Source of the DNA: Dipteris shenzhenensis
Taxonomy: Eukaryota; Polypodiophyta; Polypodiopsida; Gleicheniales
Assembly (NCBI GenBank): GCA_047967505.1
Contig: CM106541.1
DNA: 64,000 nucleotides
Direction: 5' to 3' (one strand)
Shown: positions 55,431 through 64,000 of the stretch, piece by piece
Layout: every line of letters starts with the position of its first letter
Position numbering within the stretch: the stretch's first letter is position 1
The notes under the pieces: generated by a model
What the model saw: the letters and a program-made list of their open reading frames with translations, nothing else
Told to the model about the DNA's origin: nothing
Database searches by the model: none
Program-made: the position numbers and the translations under genes

Positions 55431-56343
55431 GACTTGTCATGTTGTTCGTAATATTATTGCTAGCATGCTAGAGAATATAGATGGGAGAATCTTGAGTTAC
55501 GAAGGAGAAACAGTTCAACCACAAAATTCAAGAGGCATTGGCAACAAATTGACATCAATGAACATGTCGACCAGATTGCCATTTCCAAGATATTATAAGG
55601 TATCAAATAATTCTCAAGCCCACACAGCATTTGATTATAAAGATGAAGATTCAAGGGAAATGGATTCGAGGTTTGATGGTCTTACAACTAGAAAACGCAA
55701 GACACTATTCACAAAAAGAAAGTATGTGAGTGTGAAGAGGCGAAGAATCATGACATCAATTCCAGAACCAAAGAGACATGTGATGCTATCCGAGGAGAAT
55801 ATGGAAAGGATGCTTATGTGATTTTGTTGCAAGAGACTTTGCATTAGAAAAGTTGGGAAAGATGATTGTGCAGCCATACACCTTGGTATTTGGAGTAAGA
55901 CAGTGCCTAATAGACATAACTATCTTCTTCAAGAGTTTTCATGCTTTCTTCGTCAAGGCACTAATCAAGATTTGAGCACAAGACACTGTAAACCTAGATT
56001 GAAACCCATGGTTAATGGGAGACCCATTTGCAATCGAGGATATCAATGGTTAACTGGACTATCACATGGCACATACTGGACCATCTGGGCAGAGGTGAAA
56101 GAAAAAGTTATTCATACAATTCATGGAAATACCTACAAGCTTAAATGCCATGGAAGCACTATAAATGCAACTGCAACATTAAAGCAAGTTCTCGAAGACC
56201 ATGCATTACCGCAGCCTCATCTTCAACAAACAATGCTAGATGGATCTCTTGTAGTTGGTGGAGCTCGTACTCAGCTGTCTCCACGATCGACCCATCGAGA
56301 GAGCTCGTTGCAAACAGTGCTGGACAGAACAAGAGAGCAATGA
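55369..56343 (+). pseudogene. Middle part of the transposase-like gene, with in-frame TGA
   Basis: The same frame is open from 55369 to 55818, has a TGA at 55819-55821, and is open again to 56343. After the stop it reads CCKRLCIRKVGKDDCAAIHLGIW, a Cys-containing segment like that preceding the core in DUF7869-type proteins (C..KC...., then a hydrophobic 'W' block). Before the stop it is basic (TTRKRKTLFTKRKY, a probable nuclear signal). The end (56145-56343) overlaps the next frame, so a shift or an intron must lie between about 56300 and 56400. An alternative is real introns around both joints. Confidence 0.6.
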
Positions 56344-57476
56344 GTAGAAACATGTGTACTGTCAATAAAACTTTACAAGACAGAGACGAGAGCATGATTT
56401 CACGATCAACCTTGTACAAAATTTGGCGTAGAGATTTTTGCCATGTCAAGACACCATCAAAGCAAAGGATGTCAAAATGTAAGACATGTGATGAATTAAA
56501 AAATGCCATTGAACATAGTAAATGTGAGCAGCAGCGAGGAAGATATATTAAATGGCGATCAATCCATTTACGTCACGTGCAGGATGCTCGAAAGTTGTAT
56601 GCTTCTTGGAGAGAGGAAGCTATTTCACATGTCGATAAGTCCATGTGCATCACCATTGATGGCATGGACCAGAATACAACCACTTTGCCACGATATAGAC
56701 GTATCCCACCGGCATTGGAGGGCAAAAGTGGACTAAAAACACACTTGTGTGGAGTATTAGTACATGGATACCGAATCTTTTGTGATGTATGGATTGATAG
56801 TTTGCATGAACATGATAGTAACCAGGTTGTTACATCAATAATGAAAGCAATAAGAAAGGTCAGAGATGCTCACGGATATTTGCCTAACACATTGCGAATA
56901 CAAGCTGATAATTGTTGGAGAGAGAACAAGAATAAATATATATTTGCTTTATGCTCTATGCTAGTTGGTTTGAAAATATTTGAAGAAGTGGAAGTTGGCT
57001 TTCTTCTTGTCAGCCATACACATGAAGACATAGATCAAATCTTCAGTGTTATCTCTGGTGAGTTGAAGGCAATGGATGTTTTGACAATGGAGGATATGCT
57101 ATTTCGAATTGGGAAAAAAATTGGAGGTTCTCGCAAGGAAGAATCAGAAGTGGCTATCTTAGAGAGGATGGTAGATTGGAGAGCATTCATAGAGCCACAT
57201 TTACAAACAGGAGATGATGCCCTAATAGGACACACAAATCCACACTACTTTCGGTTTCACATGCATAACAATATTTTAGTGATGCAATGGAAGCACTACT
57301 CAGTAGATGGAGATCATTTATGGAGTGAGTCATATGCTTTATTACAACGAATAATTCCATTGGAGGAAACTAGATTTGTTCTTGCAAAAAACAAATCACT
57401 TGACATAGATGAAATGAAAGGCTTGAAAGCCTTCATTAAACATCTTCAAAGTATGATGCAGAAAGATCCTGAGTAA
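56145..57476 (+). CDS. Transposase-like core, DUF7869-type, candidate D/D/E residues
   Basis: The real coding part probably begins around residue 65 (NKRAMSRNMCTVNKTL). Residues 99-115 hold C99 and the pair C112-x2-C115 (CKTC). Then come the blocks TIDGMDQ (D172, D175), IQADNCWRENKNKYIFALCSMLV (D255, N256, E260) and SHTHEDIDQIFSVIS (H291, H293, E294, D295, D297). The last two are what I remember as the signature of the DUF7869-type family in plants, oomycetes and animals. The spacing of Asp, Asp and Glu in strand-like contexts suggests an RNase H-fold DDE nuclease such as a transposase, but no structure or biochemistry is known to me. It is open for 443 codons on the strand opposite to the surrounding retrotransposon. 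Confidence 0.72.
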   Translation: MPWKHYKCNCNIKASSRRPCITAASSSTNNARWISCSWWSSYSAVSTIDPSRELVANSAGQNKRAMSRNMCTVNKTLQDRDESMISRSTLYKIWRRDFCHVKTPSKQRMSKCKTCDELKNAIEHSKCEQQRGRYIKWRSIHLRHVQDARKLYASWREEAISHVDKSMCITIDGMDQNTTTLPRYRRIPPALEGKSGLKTHLCGVLVHGYRIFCDVWIDSLHEHDSNQVVTSIMKAIRKVRDAHGYLPNTLRIQADNCWRENKNKYIFALCSMLVGLKIFEEVEVGFLLVSHTHEDIDQIFSVISGELKAMDVLTMEDMLFRIGKKIGGSRKEESEVAILERMVDWRAFIEPHLQTGDDALIGHTNPHYFRFHMHNNILVMQWKHYSVDGDHLWSESYALLQRIIPLEETRFVLAKNKSLDIDEMKGLKAFIKHLQSMMQKDPE

Positions 57477-57532
57477 TCAACTAAGAATTTGGAGACAATT
57501 AAATCAACTGAAGCACTTATCCAATCTTTAGA

Positions 57533-58135
57533 ATGACAAGAAAACTTAATGAGATTGAATACTCTGAATCCTTTTGGCCGGAACAAGCTAGGTCACCAAG
57601 TTTTCCTTTGGATATAAATATGTTAGTAGATATGGAGGAAGCAGAGGAATGCCTTTTACCTCAAAAATCTTGTGGCAGGAAGGGAGACAAACCCTTACCA
57701 GAGTTTATACCATCTAATGAGATTGAAGAGTGTCTATTTGTTGTAGTTTGGGCATCTGATCTAGGTTTAGAGTTGGATGACCAAGGTGGCCCAATTTGGG
57801 TTGCAAAGGTTGCTAAGACAGAAAGGGATGACAAGGGAACTCCTATAACATTTACAGCTTTATGGTATGAACCAAAGCCATTGAAAAATCTCCCGAGAAG
57901 ATATACAATAAAACAACTCTAGGAGGGATGCTTGCAAAAGAAACGTGAATGGGTTCCAAATAATGAGGGATTAACAGAGGTGGAAGTTAGTAGCATTATT
58001 CATTGCTGGAAATCGAGGACACGAAGTTTTAAAAAGAAGCATGGATACAATGTTGAAAATGTATCACAATCCCTGATCCAAGTCGTGTCCATATTAAACA
58101 TCATTTGGCAAGACTTGACCCATCAAGCTCAAATA
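57533..58135 (+). pseudogene. C-terminal part of the transposase-like gene
   Basis: A frame from 57533 to 57922 reads VVVWASDLGLELDDQGGPIWVAKVAKTERDDKG and TALWYEPKP, resembling a small beta-barrel (a 'WxAKV...V.WY' pattern) that ends many proteins of this kind. A TAG at 57920-57922 interrupts it, and the same frame goes on with KKREWVPNNEGLTEVEVSSIIHCW to about 58135. It is 56 bp from the core's stop and in another frame, so it is probably the same gene after a frame shift or short intron. Confidence 0.55.
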
Positions 58136-58194
58136 CATTACATGAATCTGATGACTCTAAACGAGATTCAGATGCATAAGATAATGTTTTGTAT

Positions 58195-58375
58195 GCTTTT
58201 TTCCATACAAATGGTGTATCTATACACCACGAATAAGATAATTTATTGTATGGTTTGTTTTTCAAAAAAAGGGTGTATCTATACACCACTTATATATTGA
58301 ATTCAACAAACTCTTTTTTTTCAAAAAAATGGTGTATCTATACACCACTTATATGTTGAATTCAACAAACTCTTT
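58195..58375. repeat. Three copies, period 59 bp, of the palindrome GGTGTATCTATACACCAC
   Basis: Exact 18-bp copies start at 58213, 58272 and 58331, in units also sharing TTTTTTTCAAAAAAA and TTGAATTCAACAAACTC. The array lies at the 3' end of the transposase-like gene, where the right end of a nested transposon or a protein-binding region would be expected. Confidence 0.93.
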
Positions 58376-58739
58376 TCATATGGTGTCATATTTTCACTTC
58401 ATAGTGTTAAAATTGAACTTGAGTTAGGAGACTACTATTATTATTATTATAGTTATTGGATGGGGACACCATGCATGAGTTTGGGAATTATAGCTTCACT
58501 GAGCCATTTTTTTTAAAATTAGAGGTTACCACTTGAATTTTTAGCTTAATAAGGCCATATTTGTATATAAGTGACCCATTTAGTGCTCAAAAAAACCCAA
58601 TTTTTTAGCTCACTAAGTGAAGTTGAGTGGAGAGGATATGCTCCAAAAAAAAGTCCAAACCAAGAGAGAAAGTCCAAAAATTTTGAATAGTGTGTTTTCA
58701 TTCTCTTTGGAGTTGTTCTTCTTCATGGAATAACACATT
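58376..58739. other. AT-rich junction between gene module and gag remnant
   Basis: Holds a (TTA)n run at about 58434-58450 (ATTATTATTATTAT) and no gene. The right end of the inserted module should be here, but I cannot find inverted ends matching 45.5-45.8 kb. Confidence 0.4.
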
Positions 58740-59002
58740 CCCTTTTCCAATTGTAGCCAAAGGAACTTCATAAGTAAGATATATTTGAAGTATTTCCCTT
58801 GTGCACCAAATACTATGAGAAGATGATCCCAAGCTTCATGTGAAGTTTCAAAGCCATCAATGTGGTGAATGTATGAGTCACTTAATCCCAAAGCAATGAT
58901 AGCAAGAGCCTTCTTGTCTTTGATCAACCAATTAGCTTCTTCTTTTGTAGACTTCTTTTCCTTTCCATTCACAACATACCATATCTCCTTTTTCATAAGC
59001 AC
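58740..59002 (-). pseudogene. Copia-like gag remnant of the composite element
   Basis: On the minus strand the frame reads KKEIWYVVNGKEKKSTKEE, KKALAIIALGLSDSYIHHIDGF, SHEAWDHLLIVFGAQGKYFKYIL. This is the Copia gag pattern (W...D..A...I..GL.D.....I....TA.EAWD.L...F). Residues past about 90 of the frame lose the pattern, so the gag is cut off near 58740, where the gene module begins. The upstream region (59003-59833) is its leader. It cannot work alone. Confidence 0.8.
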
Positions 59003-59833
59003 AAACTTAGCTTTTGTTTACCAAGTATGGAAACTAGTTCCGTCAAACTTCTCTACTTGCTTGGGCTTAGTCATGTTTATAGTTCAAGTACTCATCAAAG
59101 GGAATGACATAGTCATCATTCTAAATGCAAAGTATAAGGACACTTATGAGCTCCATGACTGAGTTCTACTACTCAAGTACAAGGAAAACAATGAAAGTTT
59201 GTAGTAAATAATAGAAGCCCCAAACTTATGGTGATTGCTCAACACCCTTTGTCCAAAAGATGTAGAATTCTGTCAATAGAGACCAGGGTAGATTGGAGGG
59301 TGCAATTCGCATAGCTCATAGCTCTATTCAAGGGGCTTTTTATGCAAAAAGAACACTAGTATACTAGACCAGGGCTACCAACAAGAAGAGGCACAATGTT
59401 GTGCCAGGTCGCCATGTCGAAGCTTGGCAAAATCGACTGGTCTTTTTTCTGTTGCTCCTCTAATACTTGACCAATCGGGCTTAGACTTCATTAACAGCAT
59501 GCTTGTAGTGTCACCCAACTCGAGCTCAAAGGAATTTGCAAATGAGTAACCACAAAGGCGGCATTATACGATACATCGACGGATAGTCTTCTTGTTGGTA
59601 CAGGCGATGGAGGCGCAATTTTGTGACAAGCTTCGAGCTAAAGGGGTGCCCTATAGAGATGGTTCTATGGCACAAAGGGCTTGGAGAATAGTTGCTTGTA
59701 GGTAGAGAACAAGCTCACACAAAATTTTGGAAGGAAAGAGGAAAAATGGAGATGATGAGGAATCTTTGAAAAACTAGTAGTTCATAATAGAGAGAGCATC
59801 TAATGCTAGGCTAAGCTAGATCTAGAACCTAAA
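59003..59833 (-). other. Leader of the composite element
   Basis: Between the primer site and gag. On the minus strand no long frame is present; the start of gag is probably near 59040-59080, but stops obscure it. Confidence 0.45.
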
Positions 59834-59845
59834 GCTCTGATACCA
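59834..59845 (-). promoter_or_regulatory. Initiator tRNA-Met primer-binding site of the composite element
   Basis: On the minus strand TGGTATCAGAGC lies two bases inside the right LTR. It shows that the element is transcribed leftwards. Confidence 0.95.
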
Positions 59846-59847
59846 AA

Positions 59848-60222
59848 TGTAGAATCATGTGGGATAGAATAGATGCATCTTGGAAGAGGAGTGAGAGCAC
59901 AAGCTGAAACCAAAATGTTGTTCTCTATTGATTGTGAGAGAGGTGACTCTCTCTTATAGAAAGGGGGAGAAGGTAGCACGTTCCCTACATAAGTGGCAAT
60001 GAGCCCCTACATCAGTGGGAATCAGCCCCTACATCAGTGGGACTGGCCTAAATCAAAGGAACCTCCCATGTGGGGGCCTTTGGCTTACATCATCACTTAG
60101 GTCACACACTAGACAAATCATAGCACTTGATGTGCCCCTACAACACACACAAACACACATGTGACTCCCCTAGATGCACACATGCACCATAGAGCAAGCC
60201 CTTGATCACACTTATCCCAACA
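59848..60222 (-). mobile_element. 5' LTR of the composite element, 375 bp
   Basis: It matches 45104-45456 with about a dozen substitutions and a 22-bp tandem duplication (CAGCCCCTACATCAGTGGGA) that the left copy lacks. A TATA box (CTATAAG on the minus strand, about 59953-59959) precedes a CT-rich leader, placing transcription start near 59930. Confidence 0.93.
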
Positions 60223-60730
60223 TAAAGTGCCATGTGTATCAGATGATTATCCTTAGCCCTTTTAGTGTAGAGGAAATCAAACTTCTGATACCATTCTCTA
60301 GGTGTTTGCTTAAGGCCATAAAGACTCTTTTTCAGTGTGCAAACCAAATGGTTCTTTGCCCTTTTCTTCAAAGCCTTCCGGCTGCACCATGTAAATTTCC
60401 TCATGTAGATCCCCATGCAAGAAATCTATCTTTACATCCATTTGCATAAACTGCATATCCTTTGTTGCCACAAGTCCAATTATGCATCTAAGTGTGGTCA
60501 TCTTCACCATCGGAGAGAAGATCTCATCAAATTCCACACCCTTCTCTTGATTGAACCCTTTAGCAACCAAATGGGCTTTATACTTGGGCATATCATCACC
60601 TGCGACCTTCATCTTGTAGAGCCATTTACATGGCAATGCTTTCTTTCCATGTGGTAAAGAAACCAAGTCCCAAGTATTATTCTTCATTGTGAACTCATCT
60701 TTGATTGCATAGCATACTTCCACTTGTGTT
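60223..60730 (-). pseudogene. Second Copia, right part: reverse transcriptase N-terminal half
   Basis: On the minus strand (60723 downwards) it reads NNTWDLVSLPHGKKALPCKW, YKAHLVAKGFNQEKGVEFDEIFSPMVKM, QMDVKIDFLHGDLHEEIYMVQPEGF (motif A, normally D.K.AFL) and then, after a shift near 60330, LKKSLYGLKQTPREWYQKFD. It ends at the insertion point, whose other side resumes at 45103. The Ala of the usual D-x-K-x-A-F-L is changed to D-F-L, and frame shifts are present, so the element was probably dying before or after the insertion. Confidence 0.93.
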
Positions 60731-61367
60731 GATCCTCATGCATCATAGCCTCTTTGTAGATAGCAAGAAGGCTTCCTACAATCAGTAAGCATCACAAGTT
60801 GCACCCCTATATCAAGTGGTCTAGACACTCTAGCTAATCTTCTCAAGGGCATTTTAGCTTGCTTTCTTGCCTGCATATCAGCCATATTTGGCTCATCATT
60901 TCCACCAATAGATGATCCATCATCTGCTCTTGATTGTGTACCTGTGGGAGTACTTGGTGGCACCATTTCTTGCACATTTGGTGCATGAACAACTTGTTTT
61001 TTATCAGCATTTGCAGGTGGATTCACATCACGAAAAGTGATTCTCCTCATTTCCACATACTTCATGGGTGTCTTCTCTTCAATGGACCACATCATGGCTT
61101 CATATGACCTTCTTTGCTCTGGAGTACAAGGGGATGTGAGCTCCCTCTTGATTACACATGTATCATAGAAATGCTAAAAGTCATGAGAGAGATACTCTCC
61201 ACCATTGCCAGTCCATAGGCATTCAAGCATTCTACCTAACTAATTTTCAACCAAAGCCAGCCATTTTTGAAATGCATGGAGCAAATTGCTCTTCCAAGCC
61301 ATAGCATAAGACCACACTTTCCTAGTTGCATAAATGCCACCTAGTATTCAATGCCATCTAATGACCG
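60731..61367 (-). pseudogene. Second Copia: linker and truncated integrase
   Basis: On the minus strand, the segment 61367-61110 reads RKVWSYAMAWKSNLLHAFQKW, ECLWTGNGGEYLS (the TDNGGEY catalytic box with Asp changed to Gly) and TSPCTPEQ. A linker with MMWSIEEKTPMKYVEMRR and a Pro/Gln-rich region (60736-61095) leads to RT. The N-terminal half of integrase, protease, gag and 5' LTR are missing: at 61367 the next LTR element starts. Confidence 0.85.
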
Positions 61368-61789
61368 TGTGTAGGCACCAAACCTCAAAGGCTCAAAGCA
61401 TCAAAAAATGCAACTAATTCATGTACATATACTATGCATCCATATGAGCAAATCTGGCCCAAAAGAAAATGCTAACCTACAATGACAAAGAAATGGTGGC
61501 AAACCCAATGCTTATAAGAGCCAAATGGCTCAAGCATAAACACCGTCTATGGGCATAATGTTAAGAGATCACGCTCAACATCATGTGATCCTACGTACAT
61601 AGCACTAACACTTTTAGAGTGCTATAAAGGAAAGGGTTAGATGCCCTAACCCTAACCCTACATGGGTTTGTATATATTCTACATTTTCAACTAAATCTAG
61701 TGTACAGTTAGTCATTTGTGGTGTGCTCTCTAGTTGTGTCCTCTTTCCTCATCTCCACTCTTCTCCTCTCCCCGCTTCATATTTAATCA
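61368..61789 (+). mobile_element. 5' LTR of another Copia-type element, about 422 bp
   Basis: The right end is certain: TTTAATCA directly followed by TGGTATCAGAGC at 61790. The left end is placed at TGTGTAGGCACC because the second Copia's integrase frame stops there. It holds a TATA box (CTATAAAGG, about 61621) and a short (CCCTAA)n run (about 61637-61655). The 3' LTR is outside the window, so the length and the target duplication (GACCG would be the left copy) are unconfirmed. TGTTAAGAG at 61562 is an alternative left end. Confidence 0.75.
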
Positions 61790-61801
61790 TGGTATCAGAG
61801 C
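61790..61801 (+). promoter_or_regulatory. Initiator tRNA-Met primer-binding site, plus-strand element
   Basis: TGGTATCAGAGC immediately after an LTR ending in CA. Confidence 0.93.
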
Positions 61802-64000
61802 TCCCTTGCCTTCCGCTGATGCATTGTGACCCTTGAGAGAGAGATCAAGAGTGTGAGAGATCGAGAGATTGAGTGTTCTCTTCTACTGAGAGAACCTCTG
61901 CTTTCTTTGAGAGAAAATTTCCATCCACTTCGAGGGAAATTTCCGTCCATAGGAATTCCGTTCATCTATTTCGAGGGTTCGTGAGAGATCTATTGAAAGA
62001 GAGAGAGATTTAACTCATCCCGTTCATTATTTTGAGATCTTTGTGTGAGAGAGATTCATTGTTCTTTGATAGATCTATTGTTATAAATTTATGTTTTCAT
62101 TGTTTGAGAGATTCTTTGAGCAAGAGAGAGTCTCTTTTCTCTACTCCATGAGATTTCAGTTTCTTTCCTATGAGGAACAGAGAGAACTTTAGAGCCTAGA
62201 TGCATAGGCTACAATAGCAAGCAGGACAATAGCTCCTGCAACTCCTACAACAAGCAAACTAGCTATTACAAGCAACGAGCAAGCAATGCATCTGACGATC
62301 ATCTGCAACTGCTCACCCAAGGGCAGCGACTCTGCAATTGCCAAAGATCTCCTCCACGTGAGCCTTAAGCTTCAAAAATTGTAGCAAGGATGCTTCAAAG
62401 GCAACTCCTACAATGAGGAGCCCCTACACCAGCCATTGACCAACACCCTTCAAGCAGCCTTGCCTCCACAATGATCTTCTGCTCCAAGTGCACCTTTGCA
62501 TCGACTATTGTCATCAAATGGTTGACAGTAGCTCCAACTGCAATATCCATAGCCAACCTCAACTATAGCACCATCACGGGCACCTCCTATGACACATCAC
62601 ACTTCATCGACTAGCTCTAGCTCTAGTGCTATGCCTCCATGATGGGACTACAAGCCGCCATCACTCAACACACTCCAAGAGGCTCATGTACAACAGGATC
62701 CAATGCCACCTTGCCTCACCGAATGACTCCACAACTCCACCAACCGGCACCTCTATAGCTCACGACTGACTTCACACAAGTAGCACAATAGAGACCAAGG
62801 CTGCCAAGAGCCTCGATTGCCAGCTAAGGCTGTGCAAGATGGCTCGTCTCCAGTCGACACAACTACAAGCTCATCACGACTCCTTCGAGTGCTACATAGC
62901 GACCCATCTTAGATGACTCGATGCATTGTTTGGACGGCACCACTAGGCTTGCATGCGATCTAAGTGTGTTTATAGACTACGACTACCCATGGTGCATTGA
63001 ATGCATCTGTGACGTGGGTGAGCAAACATCGTAGAGGCAATATTGCCCATCATGGATGGCGATGCACTAGTCACTAGCATGGTGTCTACTTCATGTGGCA
63101 CCATTGGCATGCATGTGATTTAATTACCACTTACCTGTCACCATTGGAATGGAGGCTCCTTCATGATCATTTGGATGTATGGATTGATATTTTTTGATTA
63201 TTTCTAGTGCAATTAATTATGAATCATTGTGTTGGCATGTGATTAAGTAGTGGCTCATGATTCTATAATTTGATGGGCTTCCATGTGATTCTTTTTGGGG
63301 CAAAACAAGCAATCTAGCCCAGTTCATTCCCAATCACCGTGGTGCCCTCACCTTTAATGAGAAGGCCAAAATTTACTCTAGCCTTCTAATTTTAAAAATG
63401 GTTCCCTTGTTTTGAAGCCCAAATTATTTTTGGGCCTTTTGATGAAGCTTTGCATGGCAAATAATGTCTACAAAATATAGCACTGCCCAAGTGGTAGACA
63501 TGTAATAATTGGTGGCTTGAATTTCGTTCAAATTGAAGATGGATCATGATTAATTGGATGGCACCACTGGGCCTCAAGTCACCATGGTGGCTCGAACTTT
63601 GATTAATTTAAAGTGGTTGATTATTATTAGGACAATTGTAGAGTGCCACTATTACTATTTAATCGTGGCCCTGAACATGGACAATGCTATTTGGATACTT
63701 TGCTCCATGCTCCCTCCTCAAGCTCTCATCACCCATGCTCTCCTACTTTGCTCCATGCTCCTTGCTCCAGAACTCATCCACCCTTGCTTTGCTACTTTTC
63801 TCCATGCTCCCTTCTCCAGTGCTCACCCACTCCAGTGCCCATCCACTCCAGTGCTCACCCACTCTTTTTACCTCTCCCCTTGATTCAATGTGATCTAAAT
63901 CTTGTCTAATTTCTTGTACTGGGTCATTGTGTTGCACTCGATAGGAATTGAAATTCCTGCTCTTGTGCATAGTCTTCGTAGTCTCCATTGATTCCTCCAA
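61802..64000 (+). other. Interior of the plus-strand LTR element, no ORF recognised
   Basis: 2.2 kb downstream of the primer site has no gag-like frame. The first 400 bp are GAGAGA-rich leader; 62.2-63.1 kb is CAACTC/CAAGCA-rich and compositionally coding-like but full of stops; 63.1-64.0 kb is AT-rich. A small minisatellite (CACTCCAGTGCYCAYC units) lies at about 63818-63868. This fits a non-autonomous (LARD- or TRIM-like) or badly decayed element continuing right of the window. Confidence 0.5.

Larger units (their letters stand above)
45104..60222 (-). mobile_element. 15.1-kb LTR-bounded composite element inserted in Copia RT
   Basis: Two direct repeats, 45104-45456 and 59848-60222, both run TGTAGAATC...ATCCCAACA (plus strand). 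The 5-bp sequence TAAAG stands on both outer sides (45099-45103 and 60223-60227). Next to the right repeat is the complement of an initiator-Met primer site, and next to the left one a purine tract, so the element reads leftwards. The interior keeps only a Copia-like gag remnant (about 59002-58740) and no protease, integrase or RT. The rest is a divergent gene module with repeat arrays, which may be a nested DNA transposon or captured cargo. About a dozen LTR mismatches plus one 22-bp duplication suggest moderate age. Confidence 0.92.

Noticed and set aside
45752-58590. AGTGCTCAAAAA near 45751 and 58573 as transposon ends or a target duplication
   Set aside because: It is in direct rather than inverted orientation, A-rich, and not at clear edges; probably chance.

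Overview
This window looks like intergenic nuclear DNA of a land plant. It is dominated by nested and decayed transposable elements, and I find no tRNA, rRNA, CRISPR array, operon or clearly intact host gene. The evidence for a plant is Copia and Ty3/Gypsy (Tat-like) retrotransposons, initiator-tRNA-Met primer sites (TGGTATCAGAGC) beside three LTRs, a non-LTR (LINE) family, and telomere-like CCCTAAA/TTTAGGG repeats. The mixture suggests a repeat-rich, possibly non-angiosperm genome such as a fern, but that is inference.

Layout. 1-1.6 kb: the 5' part of a LINE on the minus strand (ORF1 and start of the endonuclease), running off the left edge. 1.6-9.7 kb: mostly featureless, with two tandem duplications (2.6-3.0 and 7.4-8.0 kb). 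9.8-12.5 kb: a 5'-truncated, decayed LINE of the same family on the plus strand. 12.5-16.9 kb: no recognisable gene. 16.9-26.7 kb: a Tat-like Gypsy body (gag, protease, RT/RNase H, extra RNase H, integrase; plus strand) between two 2.1-kb LTRs that lie in inverted orientation. 28.6 and 30.8 kb: a perfect 213-bp duplication, the second copy abutting a truncated Copia element (31.06-33.22 kb, minus) that keeps its LTR, primer site, gag and protease. 33.2-38.4 kb: no gene, several (AC)n tracts. 38.4-44.4 kb: two large related copies that look like LTRs of a second Copia element (minus), whose pol lies at 44.4-45.1 and 60.2-61.4 kb.

That second Copia is split inside its reverse-transcriptase active-site region by a 15.1-kb LTR-bounded element (45104-60222) with matching 5-bp target duplications (TAAAG), an initiator-Met primer site and a polypurine tract. 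Its interior is the most unusual part of the window. Only a gag remnant is left of the retrotransposon. The rest is a divergent gene module: two unknown ORFs leftward (45.8-48.1 kb) and a decayed transposase-like gene rightward (54.3-58.1 kb) that resembles the DUF7869-type family and carries candidate Asp/Asp/Glu residues. Between them lie 6.2 kb of repeat arrays: a GC-extreme tract, a roughly 120-bp array, and a 1.9-kb palindrome with telomere-like arms. All three contain the same short palindromic word, CCTRTTGC...GCAAYAGG.

At 61.37 kb another LTR element on the plus strand truncates the second Copia's integrase and runs to the right edge without a recognisable ORF. The inferred order is: second Copia first, then the 15-kb LTR element and the 61.4-kb element inside it. 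The divergent module arrived with, or inside, the 15-kb element.
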